From assembly GCA_964606855.1 (NCBI GenBank), contig CAZSHM010000004.1, positions 1 through 64,000 on the forward strand: a stretch of DNA of 64,000 nucleotides, read 5' to 3'. Position numbers and translations under genes: made by a program. Shown here in pieces: positions 10,501 through 18,505 of the stretch. A model generated the notes under the pieces. That model worked only from the letters and a program-made list of their open reading frames with translations. It did not search any database and was not told the DNA's origin. The first letter of the stretch is position 1. The number at the start of each line of letters is the position of its first letter. The stretch is from UBA7185 sp964606855 (GTDB taxonomy: Bacteria > Bacillota > Peptococcia > Peptococcales > Peptococcaceae).

Positions 10501-12120
10501 GTCGATGGGCGGGTTGGTCACCTGGGCAAAGAGCTGCTGAAAATAGTTGAACAGGGGCTGTGGCCTGGACGAGAGAACCGCCAGGGGCGTGTCCGCCCCC
10601 ATCGCCGAAACCGGCTCGCTGCCGGTCAGGGCCATGGGCCGCAGATAGTCGTTGATGTCCTCGTAACTGTAGCCGTAGGCCTGCTGGAGCTGCTCCAGCT
10701 CTTCCTTTTTATAGGTCACGGTCTTTTTGTTGGGGATCGGCAGGGAGGCGAGCTCCAGGAGCTGATCCTCGAGCCACTCGCCGTAAGGCGCGCGCGTGGC
10801 ATAGTAGTTCTTGATCTCCTCATCGGAGACAATGCGGCCGCGCTTGGTGTCCACCAGGAGCATTTTCCCGGGGTGCAGCCGCTCCTTGCAGACGATCTTC
10901 TCCGGCGGCAGATCCAGGACCCCAACCTCCGAGGAGAGGATCAGCGTGTCGTCGGTGGTCACATAGTAGCGCGAGGGACGCAGCCCGTTGCGGTCGAGGA
11001 TGGCGCCCATCAGCTCGCCGTCTGTGAAGAGAATCGAGGCAGGGCCGTCCCACGGCTCCATGATCGTGGCAAAATAGCGGTAGAAATCACGTCGGTTCTG
11101 CTCCATGTTCCGGTCGTTGTTCCACGGCTCCGGGATGCAGACCATCACCGCTTTGGGGAGATCCATGCCCGACATCATGAGAAATTCCAGCGTGTTGTCC
11201 AGCATCGCCGAGTCGCTGGTCCAGTGATCGACCACCGGCAGCACCTTGTAGACATCATCGCCCAGCGCGCCGCCCTGCATGGTCTCCTCGCGGGAGAGCA
11301 TCTTGTTGACATTGCCGCGGATCGTGTTGATCTCGCCGTTGTGCACCAGCAGCCGGTTTGGATGCGCCCGCTCCCAGGAGGGAAACGTGTTGGTGGAGAA
11401 GCGCGAGTGCACCAGCGCGATGGCGGTTCGGAAGGACTCGTCCTGCAGATCGTCGTAGAAGGTCCGCAGCTGTCCCACCAGGAACATGCCTTTGTAGACG
11501 ATCGTGCGGCAGGAGAGCGAGCAGACATAGGTCTCGCTGTTTGCCTTCTCAAAAATGCGCCGCACCACGTAGAGCTTGCGGTCAAAGTCCAGGCCCATCT
11601 TCACCCGGCGCGGTTTCTCGATAAAAGCCTGGTAGATGGCGGGCCTGCAGGAGAGCGCCTGCTCGCTCAGCACCTCGTCCGCGGTCGGCACCTCGCGCCA
11701 GCCCAGAAAGCGAAGCCCCTCTTTTTTCAGCACCATCTCGAAGATCTTCTTGGCCTGGTTGCGCTTCAGCTCATCCCGGGAGAAGAAAAACATCCCGACG
11801 CCGAAGCTGCCGTCCTCGGGCAGCTTAAACTCCGTCACCTTCTGCAGAAAGTAGTCGTGCGGCAGCTGCAGCAGGATGCCGACGCCGTCTCCGGTTTTGC
11901 CCAGAGCGTCCTTGCCCGCCCGGTGCTCCAGCCGCTCCACGATGGTCAGCGCGTCGTCCACCGTCTGGTGCGTGCGCACACCCTTCAGATTGACCACCGC
12001 ACCGATGCCGCAGTTGTCGTGTTCCATCGCCGGGCAGTACAGATCCCGGGGATCCTGCGCGGCGGACGCCTCCGGTACGCGGCCGGAGGATTGGAAAGAT
12101 GGGTTGGTCTGATTGTGCAT
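7507..12120 (-). CDS. gltB: Glutamate synthase (NADPH) large subunit
   Basis: A 1537-residue alpha subunit. The amidotransferase cysteine is C37 in DNCGIG, so a short propeptide of about 36 residues should be removed. The order is an N-terminal glutaminase domain, a central domain, the FMN-binding synthase domain with the 3Fe-4S cysteines (CNQDNCPVG), and a C-terminal GXGXG beta-helix (for example GGQSFGAF, GKGLSGG). The second ATG (12120) is preferred because GAGGAGG is 7 nt upstream; it abuts the first ATG (12126). It heads the gltBD operon and is divergent from valS, with a good sigma-70 promoter at 12380-12409. A paired repeat just after the start point may be an operator. Confidence 0.97.
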   Translation of the reverse strand: MHNQTNPSFQSSGRVPEASAAQDPRDLYCPAMEHDNCGIGAVVNLKGVRTHQTVDDALTIVERLEHRAGKDALGKTGDGVGILLQLPHDYFLQKVTEFKLPEDGSFGVGMFFFSRDELKRNQAKKIFEMVLKKEGLRFLGWREVPTADEVLSEQALSCRPAIYQAFIEKPRRVKMGLDFDRKLYVVRRIFEKANSETYVCSLSCRTIVYKGMFLVGQLRTFYDDLQDESFRTAIALVHSRFSTNTFPSWERAHPNRLLVHNGEINTIRGNVNKMLSREETMQGGALGDDVYKVLPVVDHWTSDSAMLDNTLEFLMMSGMDLPKAVMVCIPEPWNNDRNMEQNRRDFYRYFATIMEPWDGPASILFTDGELMGAILDRNGLRPSRYYVTTDDTLILSSEVGVLDLPPEKIVCKERLHPGKMLLVDTKRGRIVSDEEIKNYYATRAPYGEWLEDQLLELASLPIPNKKTVTYKKEELEQLQQAYGYSYEDINDYLRPMALTGSEPVSAMGADTPLAVLSSRPQPLFNYFQQLFAQVTNPPIDAIREEIVTSTYVYLGADGNLLRDGAENCKSLAVRNPILTNTDLLKIKYMDVEGFQVAVIPIIYYRNMSLEEALDELCLKADRAVRDGANILILSDRELDEFHKPIPSLLAVSALQQHLVRTKKRMSLSVILESAEPREVHHCATLLGFGASAVNPYLALESIRQLIDDDLLDKDYYAAATDYTEGLLHGIVKIASKMGISTIQSYVGAQIFEAVGIGQDVIQKYFTNTVSRVGGIDLEDIENDVERRFRRAFDPLGLPVSPVPESEGVYKARSGKEEHLYNPQTIHMLQSAVRTDSYDKFKQYSHMITEELGPSHLRSLLDFRYAETPIPIDEVEPVESIVKRFKVGAMSFGSLSREAHETLAIAMNRLGGKSNTGEGGEDPARFRPDANGDDRNSAIKQVASGRFGVTSEYLVSAKEIQIKMAQGAKPGEGGQLPGNKVYPEVARARHSTPGVGLISPPPHHDIYSIEDLAQLIYDLKCANDQADINVKLVSEAGVGTIASGVAKAGAQVILISGYDGGTGAAPRNSIHHAGLPWELGIAEAHQTLLKSGLRGRVRLEADSKLMCGRDVVIAALLGAEEFGFATGPLVSMGCVMMRACNQDNCPVGIATQNPELRKRFCGKPEHVMHYMQFMAQEMREYMARLGVRTVDELVGRSDLLVVKDTAPDSGAGKVKLEALLAAGNSNAHFRPEEMYDFGLQNSKDETVLYRQLKDRLAGREPAELSLEVSNVDRAFGTMFGSRITRLYGEHGLEADTYRIRCHGAGGQSFGAFIPQGLTLELEGDCNDYMGKGLSGGTIVVYPPKGSAFRAEENIIVGNVALYGATSGTAFINGLAGERFCVRNSGATAVVEGVGDHGLEYMTSGCVVILGPVGKNLAAGMSGGVAYVLDEKNDLYARLNRELVLLEPVNRSDDVHELQNLLQRHVAATGSLRGAEILSQFETYLPHFKKIVPRDFKRMQDLINEYKSKGLSYAQAEVVAFNQVKGEGSHGKEHRFLRI

Positions 12121-12330
12121 GATCATTCCTCCTCGTTGCGATTTTTTCTCTCTTTTCCGGCGGAGGGACGATGTGCCGTCCTTTGCGGCCGGATCTTCGC
12201 GGGACTGCGGAGATTCGCTGCGGGAACGCCGATTTTTGCAGCCTGCCGCAACGCGCGGATCGTTCGGGGAACTGCGCAGTCGTTTCGCGTGAATTCGATT
12301 GCTGCATCCTCCGTCTGTTCAATCTCATTC

Positions 12331-12357
12331 ATTTGGTAAATTATCAATTTGCTAAAT
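12331..12357. promoter_or_regulatory. Paired near-palindromes downstream of the gltB promoter
   Basis: ATTTGGTAAAT (12331-12341) and ATTTGCTAAAT (12347-12357) differ by one base, are each nearly palindromic, and are spaced 16 bp start to start. They lie 15-40 nt downstream of the predicted gltB start point, a suitable place for a repressor. The regulator is unknown. Confidence 0.45.
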
Positions 12358-12379
12358 CATATGAAGGTATTGTTTTTTT

Positions 12380-12409
12380 ATTATATATAATTTCCACGGC
12401 CGCGGTCAA
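12380..12409 (-). promoter_or_regulatory. gltB promoter
   Basis: On the minus strand TTGACC (12409-12404) and TATAAT (12385-12380) are 18 bp apart. This predicts a leader of about 250 nt before the gltB ATG. Confidence 0.75.
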
Positions 12410-12514
12410 TTGTTTTTTCCATGTATTCAAAATATCTTTTTATAGCTGCGTTTGCAGGCCGCGATCCGCCGCTCGGGGGCCGGCACACCCCGCATCCCCG
12501 CCGCAGAAAATTCC

Positions 12515-12543
12515 TTGACAAGCCCCGCGCGCTGTGCTATCTT
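12515..12543 (+). promoter_or_regulatory. valS promoter
   Basis: TTGACA (12515-12520), a 17-bp spacer ending in TGC, then TATCTT (12538-12543), just ahead of the T-box leader. Confidence 0.75.
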
Positions 12544-12549
12544 GAAAGC

Positions 12550-12824
12550 GCAACCAAAACAGAACCATGCTCCAACCGTCTGGGAAGGGGAGGAGTACGG
12601 CGCAAGCGAAGGCAAAGAGAGGAGATCCGAGGCTGCGAGATCTCCCCGGCGCGCGCCCGAAGGTCGCCCCGGAGACACACACTCCAGCGCGCACCGGCGC
12701 GCCGGTTTTGTCGGGAGCGCCCGTTACAGCGCGCGGAGTGTCCGCCGGAAATCGATCCGCGCGGAAACAAAGGTGGTACCACGGAAGCCTCGCTTTCGTC
12801 CTTTACGGACGGAAGCGTTTTTTA
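12550..12824 (+). ncRNA. T-box leader riboswitch of valS
   Basis: The conserved T-box sequence AGGTGGTACCACGG is at 12771-12784. It is followed by a terminator stem (12791-12801 with 12807-12817, one G-U pair) and a run of T (12818-12823). Upstream, GGAGGAGTA (about 12590) looks like the 5' side of Stem I. A GTC at 12663-12665, in GAAGGTCGCC, is a candidate valine specifier codon; I did not fold Stem I to prove it. Uncharged tRNA-Val should stabilise the antiterminator and allow valS transcription. Confidence 0.9.
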
Positions 12825-12915
12825 TTTTCCGCGCCCCTGCCCGCCCGCGCCGTTTTCCGCGGGCAAATCAAAAAATTTTTGCGGGCCGCGGGCCCGCGCC
12901 GAGAGGAGATCAACC

Positions 12916-15570
12916 ATGGACGAGAGCAAGAACCTGTCGAAAGTCTACGACCCCAAGCAGGTCGAGTCCCACTGGTATGCCGTGTGGGAGCAGAACAAAT
13001 ACTTCGCGGCCACGATGGACGCGGACAAACCCAACTTCTCCATCGTGATGCCGCCGCCGAACGTCACCGGCAAACTGCACATGGGGCATGCCATGGACAA
13101 CACGATGCAGGATATCCTGGTGCGCTACAAGCGGCTCTGCGGCTACAACACCCTCTGGGTGCCCGGCACCGACCACGCCGGCATCGCCACACAGGCCAAA
13201 GTGGAAGCCCAGCTGCAGGAAGAGGGCACAAACCGCTACGAGGTGGGGCGCGAGGAATTTCTGCGCCGCACCTGGGCTTGGAAGGAGGAGTACGGCAGCA
13301 CGATCACCAACCAGCTGCGCAAACTGGGCAGTTCCTGCGACTGGGACCGCGAGCGCTTCACCATGGACGCGGGCTGCTCCCGCGCCGTGCGGGAGGCCTT
13401 CGTGCGCCTCTATGAGAAGGGGCTGATCTATCAGGGGAACTACATTGTCAACTGGTGCCCGCACTGCCAGACCACCATCTCCGACATCGAGGTGGAGCAT
13501 GTGGATCAGGCGGGGAAACTCTACTACTTCCGCTACCCCACCGAGGACGGCACCGACAGCGTCGAAATCGCCACAACGCGGCCGGAGACGATGCTGGGCG
13601 ATACGGCGGTCGCCGTCCACCCGCAGGATGCGCGCTACAGCCACCTGGTGGGCAAGAACCTAGTGCTGCCGGTCGTCGGGCGCGTGATTCCCGTCATCGC
13701 GGACGAGTACGTGGATATGGAGTTCGGCACCGGCGCGGTCAAGATCACGCCTGCCCACGACCCCAACGACTTTGAAGTGGGACAGCGCCACAATCTGCCG
13801 CAGGTGGTCGTGATCGACAAGACAGGAAAGATGAACGAGATGGCCGGACCCTACGCCGGCATGGACCGCTACGAGTGCCGCAGGCAGTTGGTGGAGAATC
13901 TGGCGGAGAGCGGCGTCCTCACCAGAGTCGAGGACCACAACAACTCCGTGGGGCACTGCTACCGCTGCCATACCGTCATCGAACCGATGGTCAGCAAGCA
14001 GTGGTTCGTCAAAATGGCGCCGCTGGCCAAGCCCGCCATCGAGGCCGCCAAGAGCGGCGCGGTGCGCTTCGTGCCGGAGCGTTTCACCAAAATTTATCTG
14101 GGCTGGCTGGAGAATATCCGCGACTGGTGCATCTCGCGGCAGCTGTGGTGGGGGCACCGCATCCCCGTCTGGTACTGCAGGGACTGCGGCCGCGTGATGT
14201 GCAGCACCACCGACATGGAAGTCTGCGACCAGTGCGGCTCGCACAATATCGAGCAGGATCCCGATGTGCTGGACACCTGGTTCAGTTCCGGCCTGTGGCC
14301 CTTCTCCACGATGGGCTGGCCCGACGCGACCAAGGAGATGGAGACCTTTTACCCCACCAGTGTGCTGGTGACGGGCCGCGACATCATCTTTTTCTGGGTG
14401 GCGCGGATGCTCTTCGACGCCCTGGAATTTACCGGCCAGTCCCCCTTCCGGGATGTCCTGATCCACGGGCTGGTGCTGGATGCGCAGGGGCGCAAGATGA
14501 GCAAATCGCTGGGCAACGGCATCGATCCGCTGCAGATTGTCGATGCGTACGGCGCGGACGCGCTGCGCTTCATGCTCATCACCGGAAACACGCCGGGCAA
14601 CGACCTGCGTTTCCAGGAGGAGCGGCTGGAAGCCTCCCGCAATTTCGCAAACAAAATCTGGAACGCCGCACGCTTCGTTCTGATGCATCTGGAGGACTAC
14701 CAACCCGTCGCCGAGGCGGAGATGGAGTACACACTTGCAGACCGCTGGATCCTGAGCCGCTTCCACTCCACCGCCCGCGATGTGACGCGCATGCTGGACA
14801 GCTATGATCTGGGCGAGGCCGGGCGGCTGCTCTATGAATTTATCTGGAACGAGTTCTGCGACTGGTACATCGAGATGACGAAACCGCGTCTCTACGGCAA
14901 GGCGGGGGAGCGCAGCCGCCGCGCCGCGCAGGAGATCATCGCCGGCCTTCTGCGCGATACCATGGTGCTCCTGCACCCCTTCATGCCCTTCATCACCGAA
15001 GAGATCTGGCAGCATCTGCCGCATTCTGGAGAAACCATTCTGCTGACGCAGTGGCCGAAGGCAGATCCGGAAAAGATTTCCGCCGAGACGGAGGAACAGA
15101 TGGCTCTGGTGATGGACGTCATCCGCGCCATCCGCAATCTGCGCAGAGAGATGGACGTGCCGCTGGGGAAAAAAGCGGCCTGCCTGCTCGCCGTCAACAA
15201 GGAAGAATGGCTGCCGCTCCTGCAGAATGCCGCGCCCTACATCCGGAACCTCGCCGCGCTGGACCGCCTGGAAATCTCCGTCAGCCTCGCGCAAAAACCG
15301 GAACAGTCGGCAACGGCGGTGGTGCAGGGCATCGAGATCTTCCTGCCGCTGCGGGATCTGATCGATCTCGAGAAGGAGACGGCCCGCCTGCAGAAAGAGG
15401 TGGACCGCCTGGCCAAAGAGATCGCTCGCCTGGAGCAGAAACTCGCCAACACGGGCTTCACTTCCAAGGCCCCCGCCGAAGTCATCGCGGGCGAGAAGGA
15501 GAAACTGGCGCAGTATAGTGACAGCCGGGCCGCCCTGATGCGCCGCTTGGAAAGTTACCGGCCGCAATAA
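12916..15570 (+). CDS. valS: Valine--tRNA ligase
   Basis: An 884-residue class I synthetase that charges tRNA-Val. The HIGH motif is HMGH (55-58) and the KMSKS motif is exact (527-531). A CP1 editing domain lies between them. A zinc-type knuckle (CRDCG ... CDQCG) sits near residues 425-445, and the C-terminus is the usual charged coiled-coil arm. GAGAGGAG lies about 7 nt before the ATG at 12916; the longer open frame upstream is the T-box leader and is not coding. It is regulated by tRNA-responsive attenuation. A 17-bp bidirectional terminator follows. Confidence 0.98.
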   Translation: MDESKNLSKVYDPKQVESHWYAVWEQNKYFAATMDADKPNFSIVMPPPNVTGKLHMGHAMDNTMQDILVRYKRLCGYNTLWVPGTDHAGIATQAKVEAQLQEEGTNRYEVGREEFLRRTWAWKEEYGSTITNQLRKLGSSCDWDRERFTMDAGCSRAVREAFVRLYEKGLIYQGNYIVNWCPHCQTTISDIEVEHVDQAGKLYYFRYPTEDGTDSVEIATTRPETMLGDTAVAVHPQDARYSHLVGKNLVLPVVGRVIPVIADEYVDMEFGTGAVKITPAHDPNDFEVGQRHNLPQVVVIDKTGKMNEMAGPYAGMDRYECRRQLVENLAESGVLTRVEDHNNSVGHCYRCHTVIEPMVSKQWFVKMAPLAKPAIEAAKSGAVRFVPERFTKIYLGWLENIRDWCISRQLWWGHRIPVWYCRDCGRVMCSTTDMEVCDQCGSHNIEQDPDVLDTWFSSGLWPFSTMGWPDATKEMETFYPTSVLVTGRDIIFFWVARMLFDALEFTGQSPFRDVLIHGLVLDAQGRKMSKSLGNGIDPLQIVDAYGADALRFMLITGNTPGNDLRFQEERLEASRNFANKIWNAARFVLMHLEDYQPVAEAEMEYTLADRWILSRFHSTARDVTRMLDSYDLGEAGRLLYEFIWNEFCDWYIEMTKPRLYGKAGERSRRAAQEIIAGLLRDTMVLLHPFMPFITEEIWQHLPHSGETILLTQWPKADPEKISAETEEQMALVMDVIRAIRNLRREMDVPLGKKAACLLAVNKEEWLPLLQNAAPYIRNLAALDRLEISVSLAQKPEQSATAVVQGIEIFLPLRDLIDLEKETARLQKEVDRLAKEIARLEQKLANTGFTSKAPAEVIAGEKEKLAQYSDSRAALMRRLESYRPQ

Positions 15571-15645
15571 TCTCCGCCCGCCGCGCTCGATCCTTCCGTC
15601 CGGCGCCGTAGCGGGGATGGGCCCAAGAAACAGATATCCCGAGAC

Positions 15646-15692
15646 AGAGAACGGCGCCGTGTACCCATTCGCACACGGCGCCGTTCTCTTGT
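15646..15692 (+). terminator. Bidirectional terminator between valS and rplS
   Basis: A perfect 17-bp inverted repeat (15646-15662 with 15673-15689) with a 10-nt loop lies between the convergent valS and rplS. The T-tract is weak on both sides (CTCTTGT on plus), but the stem is very stable. Confidence 0.75.
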
Positions 15693-15707
15693 CTCCGGTA
15701 AGCGAAG

Positions 15708-16055
15708 TTACCGGCGCACTTCCTTGATTCTGGCGGCTTTTCCGAAAAGGCCGCGCATATAGTACAGCTTGGCACGTCTGACCTTGCCCTGCCGCACGAC
15801 CGTGATTTTATCGACGCGCGGAGAATGCAGCGGAAAACATCTCTCCACCGCTACCCCGTACGCCACACGGCGCACCGTAAAGGTCTCGCTCAGGCCGCTG
15901 CCGCGGCGCTTGATGACGACACCCTCAAATACCTGAATCCGTTCCTTGTTCCCCTCCACAACCTTCACGTCCACGCGCACTGTGTCGCCCGGGCGGAAAT
16001 CGGGGATATCGCTCCGCATCTGTTCCTGCTCAATGCTCTGAATGATCGCATTCAT
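15708..16055 (-). CDS. rplS: 50S ribosomal protein L19
   Basis: A 115-residue L19 that sits at the 30S-50S interface. The family core is clear (FRPGDTVRVDVKV, FEGVVIKRRG, FPLHSPRVDKI) and the length is typical. GGAGGA is well placed before the ATG. It stands alone here, without the usual rpsP-rimM-trmD neighbours, behind its own promoter and a short structured leader. Confidence 0.98.
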   Translation of the reverse strand: MNAIIQSIEQEQMRSDIPDFRPGDTVRVDVKVVEGNKERIQVFEGVVIKRRGSGLSETFTVRRVAYGVAVERCFPLHSPRVDKITVVRQGKVRRAKLYYMRGLFGKAARIKEVRR

Positions 16056-16078
16056 TCTGTGGTTCCTCCTTCCCCCTA

Positions 16079-16118
16079 GACGTTCTTATCTTCCCTCTTT
16101 GTAAGACAGCGGACCGTC
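16079..16118 (-). promoter_or_regulatory. Possible L19 autoregulatory leader
   Basis: In the rplS 5' UTR, GACG (16079-16082) can pair with CGTC (16115-16118), enclosing TCTTA (16084-16088) paired with TAAGA (16102-16106). L19 leader RNAs are known in Bacillota. This match is by position and fold only. Confidence 0.4.
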
Positions 16119-16136
16119 CTTCTCAAAACAAGAGTT

Positions 16137-16165
16137 AGTATAGCAGACTTCTCGCACCCTGGCAA
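16137..16165 (-). promoter_or_regulatory. rplS promoter
   Basis: On the minus strand TTGCCA (16165-16160), 17 bp ending in TGC, then TATACT (16142-16137). The leader is about 75 nt. Confidence 0.75.
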
Positions 16166-16309
16166 GCAATGCCGTGGGAATCACGGAATAAAAATTTTTT
16201 GTTCCTTTTTATTATTTTTGTTTATGAAACCCAACCATATCCGCTGGCAGAGGGGTGTTTTCCTTTATTCTAATTATAATATTTATTATATCTAGTTTTC
16301 AAAACCGGA

Positions 16310-16338
16310 TTGACAGGTTTTCATATTCATGTTAAAAT
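16310..16338 (+). promoter_or_regulatory. Promoter of the DUF1836 gene
   Basis: TTGACA (16310-16315), a 17-bp spacer, then TAAAAT (16333-16338). The rest of 16166-16309 is AT-rich and holds no gene. Confidence 0.75.
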
Positions 16339-16405
16339 AAGATCACACAGGAAAACATTGTTCCTATCTTTGCAAGAGTGCGTTCCAAATATTAGGAGGG
16401 ATTTC

Positions 16406-17023
16406 ATGTCCACAAGCGAACAGCAGCTTCTGGCTTGGATGGAGGAGTTGCGGAATTACCGTCTGCCCCGCTGGGCGGAACTGCCCGACATTGATCTCTA
16501 TATGGATCAGATCATCACGCTGGTCGAACGCTATCTCTCCCCGCTGATCAGCGAGGAGAAGATCCTCACCTCGTCCATGATCAACAACTATGTCAAACTG
16601 GGCATCCTGCCCAAACCCAGCAAGAAGCGCTACCAGCGCGTCCACCTGGCGCGCCTGATCGTCATCACCATTCTGAAACAGGTGCTGCTGATCCCGGAAA
16701 TCAAGGACGGCATCTTTCTGCAGACCCGGCTCGACGGTCTCACGGAAGCGTATGATCACTTCTGCCAGGAACTGGAGGATGTCCTGCGCGCGATGATCGA
16801 CACCTACCTCTCCCCCGCCTCCGCCTCGGAGACGCCTCCGCTGACGCCGGACCGCATCGGCCTGCATATGGCTTGTGTCTCCGCTGTCGGCAAGACGATC
16901 TCACGGAAGGTGATTCAGCTGCGCATGGCAGAGGCAAACGACGACAGATCCGCCCAGGCGGGCCGCGGCAAGGAGGCACAGGACAAAGCCGCCCAGAAAG
17001 CAGACGACACAACAGCCAACTGA
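16406..17023 (+). CDS. DUF1836 domain protein (MerR-like helix-turn-helix)
   Basis: 205 residues. The central part fits DUF1836, a Bacillota family with a MerR-like DNA-binding fold: SSMINNYVKLGILPKPSKKRY (about 60-80) followed by HLARLIVITILKQVLLIPEI. The C-terminal 35 residues are charged and low-complexity (Gln, Lys, Ala). The ATG has AGGAGG 6 nt upstream. degV starts 32 bp downstream and is probably co-transcribed. A DNA-binding regulatory role is inferred from the family only. Confidence 0.85.
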   Translation: MSTSEQQLLAWMEELRNYRLPRWAELPDIDLYMDQIITLVERYLSPLISEEKILTSSMINNYVKLGILPKPSKKRYQRVHLARLIVITILKQVLLIPEIKDGIFLQTRLDGLTEAYDHFCQELEDVLRAMIDTYLSPASASETPPLTPDRIGLHMACVSAVGKTISRKVIQLRMAEANDDRSAQAGRGKEAQDKAAQKADDTTAN

Positions 17024-17055
17024 ACCTTCGCAGATACAGAAAGAGAGGAACTGCC

Positions 17056-17919
17056 ATGCAGAAAGACAAGATCGCCATTCTCATCGACTCCGGAACCGAC
17101 GTGCCGGCAGAGTTTGTAGAACAATACCACATGTTTGTGGCGCCGCTGCGCATCATCTTCCGCGACGGCGAGTACAACGACGGCATCGACCTCACCGCGG
17201 CGGAACTCTACCGCCGGCTGCCCCAGGAAGTGCCGCGCACCTCGCTGCCTAACACGGAACTGGTGCTGGAGCAATTCGACCGCATCCGCGCGGAGGGCTA
17301 CAACAAGGTGCTGGCCGTCACCATCTCCAGCGGCCTGAGCGGCACACACAACATGCTGCAGCTGTTGGCGAACAACATCCGGGATCTGGACATCTACGTC
17401 TACGACACAAAGAATATCGGCATCGGAAGCGGCTTCTCCGCGATCCGGGCCGCCGAGTACATCGCGGACGGCATGGAGTGGGAGCAACTGATCGCGACAC
17501 TGGAAGCGCAGACAGCGCGGACCAAGGTATTCTACTGCCTGGATACCCTGGAGTACCTGAAAAAGGGCGGCCGCATCGGCCTGGTGACGGCGATGCTGGG
17601 CACCGCGCTGCACCTGAAGCCCATCATCTCCTGCAACAGCGACGGGGTCTACTACACCGCCGCCAAAGTGCGCGGGCGACAGCAGTCGCTGAAGAAGGTG
17701 GTAGATCTGACGGTCAAATTCGCCAGCGGCGCGGCGCGATACAATGTCGCGCTAATCAGCAGCGGCGAGATGGGCATGCGGGACGCCGCCTCCATCCGCG
17801 AGACGCTTCTGTCCCGGCTGCCGCACCGGCAGCTCGTGCTGGAGGCAGAGCTGGGCTGCTGCCTGGGCGTCCACGTAGGCCCGGGGATGGTCGGCGTGGG
17901 TGTGCAGCTCCTGGACTGA
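17056..17919 (+). CDS. DegV family fatty-acid-binding protein, copy 1
   Basis: 287 residues. DegV (FakB-like) proteins bind a fatty acid and, with FakA kinase, can deliver it for phosphorylation. Typical features are IDSGTDVP near the N-terminus, TISSGLSGTHN (lipid head-group loop), the DTLEYLKKGGRIG motif, and a C-terminal HVGPGMVGVG. It follows the DUF1836 gene by 32 bp and has GAGAGGA before the ATG. No fakA/DAK-type kinase is adjacent. A second, more AT-rich DegV is at 47891. Confidence 0.93.
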   Translation: MQKDKIAILIDSGTDVPAEFVEQYHMFVAPLRIIFRDGEYNDGIDLTAAELYRRLPQEVPRTSLPNTELVLEQFDRIRAEGYNKVLAVTISSGLSGTHNMLQLLANNIRDLDIYVYDTKNIGIGSGFSAIRAAEYIADGMEWEQLIATLEAQTARTKVFYCLDTLEYLKKGGRIGLVTAMLGTALHLKPIISCNSDGVYYTAAKVRGRQQSLKKVVDLTVKFASGAARYNVALISSGEMGMRDAASIRETLLSRLPHRQLVLEAELGCCLGVHVGPGMVGVGVQLLD

Positions 17920-17959
17920 CAGGGGAGAGAACGCGCGGCATCGGGTGAAACTGCGCCAC

Positions 17960-18006
17960 AAAAAAAGGATGGATCGCACAGGCGATACACCCTTTTTTTT
18001 GATTTT
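17960..18006 (+). terminator. Bidirectional terminator after degV
   Basis: An 18-bp imperfect stem (17960-17977 with 17982-17999, two mismatches) flanked by A-run and T-run. It can serve degV on plus and the FeoA-like gene on minus. Confidence 0.8.
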
Positions 18007-18136
18007 TCCATGGTTGCTTCCACAACAGAAACGGCAGATCTTTCGCGCATCCCCGCGGCACAGGCTGTTGCGCCGGTATGCGCGAAAGCCTTGCCCGCCG
18101 GGACAACCCGCAGGGGCCGCCCGCACAGGAAGGCCC

Positions 18137-18367
18137 TCACGGGGTGAGCGGTTTCACCTGAATGTGCTGCAAATGGTTCTTGCCGATCTGGACCTGGCTG
18201 TAGCCGATCTGAACCAGCCAATCCACCGCTTTGTGCAGGATCATGATGTTCATGCCGACATCCGCCCCCATCTCCCGATAGATCTCTTTCCGGTGTTCCT
18301 CCGACAGGGACACGATCTCTCCCATCTGTCCCAGCGGCAAGTCCTGCAATGTCACGATCTTCTGCAT
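18137..18367 (-). CDS. Small FeoA-like (SH3-fold) protein
   Basis: 76 residues starting at the ATG at 18367, which has GAGGG 8 nt upstream; the longer frame to 18484 lacks support. It matches the FeoA core pattern: LQDLPLGQMGEIVSL near the N-terminus, a GMNIMILHKA turn, and a terminal NHLQHIQVKPL resembling the FeoA C-terminal strand. FeoA proteins act with the FeoB iron transporter, but no feoB is present here. It may be a free-standing FeoA-domain protein of another role. It lies downstream of the PRC-barrel gene, 138 bp away. Confidence 0.6.
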   Translation of the reverse strand: MQKIVTLQDLPLGQMGEIVSLSEEHRKEIYREMGADVGMNIMILHKAVDWLVQIGYSQVQIGKNHLQHIQVKPLTP

Positions 18368-18505
18368 AACGGCATCCCTCACTTGTCTGTGGGCGGCCGA
18401 CGCGGGCAACCCCGCATCGGCGCGCTCCATGTTCCCCTTGGAATTAGTTCGGCGGCACAGCGGGATGTTCCCGGCCGACCGCATTGCGGCGGGGAAACCG
18501 CGCGC

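Noticed and set aside
7327..12339. A 1670-codon plus-strand open frame opposite gltB
   Set aside because: It is the antisense shadow of a GC-rich gene: no family motif and no ribosome site. gltB and gltD on the minus strand are complete and fully recognisable.
12421..12915. Upstream extension of valS to 12421
   Set aside because: This stretch is the promoter and T-box leader; the T-box motif and terminator occupy it.
18137..18484. The longer start (115 codons) of the FeoA-like gene
   Set aside because: The extra N-terminus has no family fit and no ribosome site; the ATG at 18367 has both.
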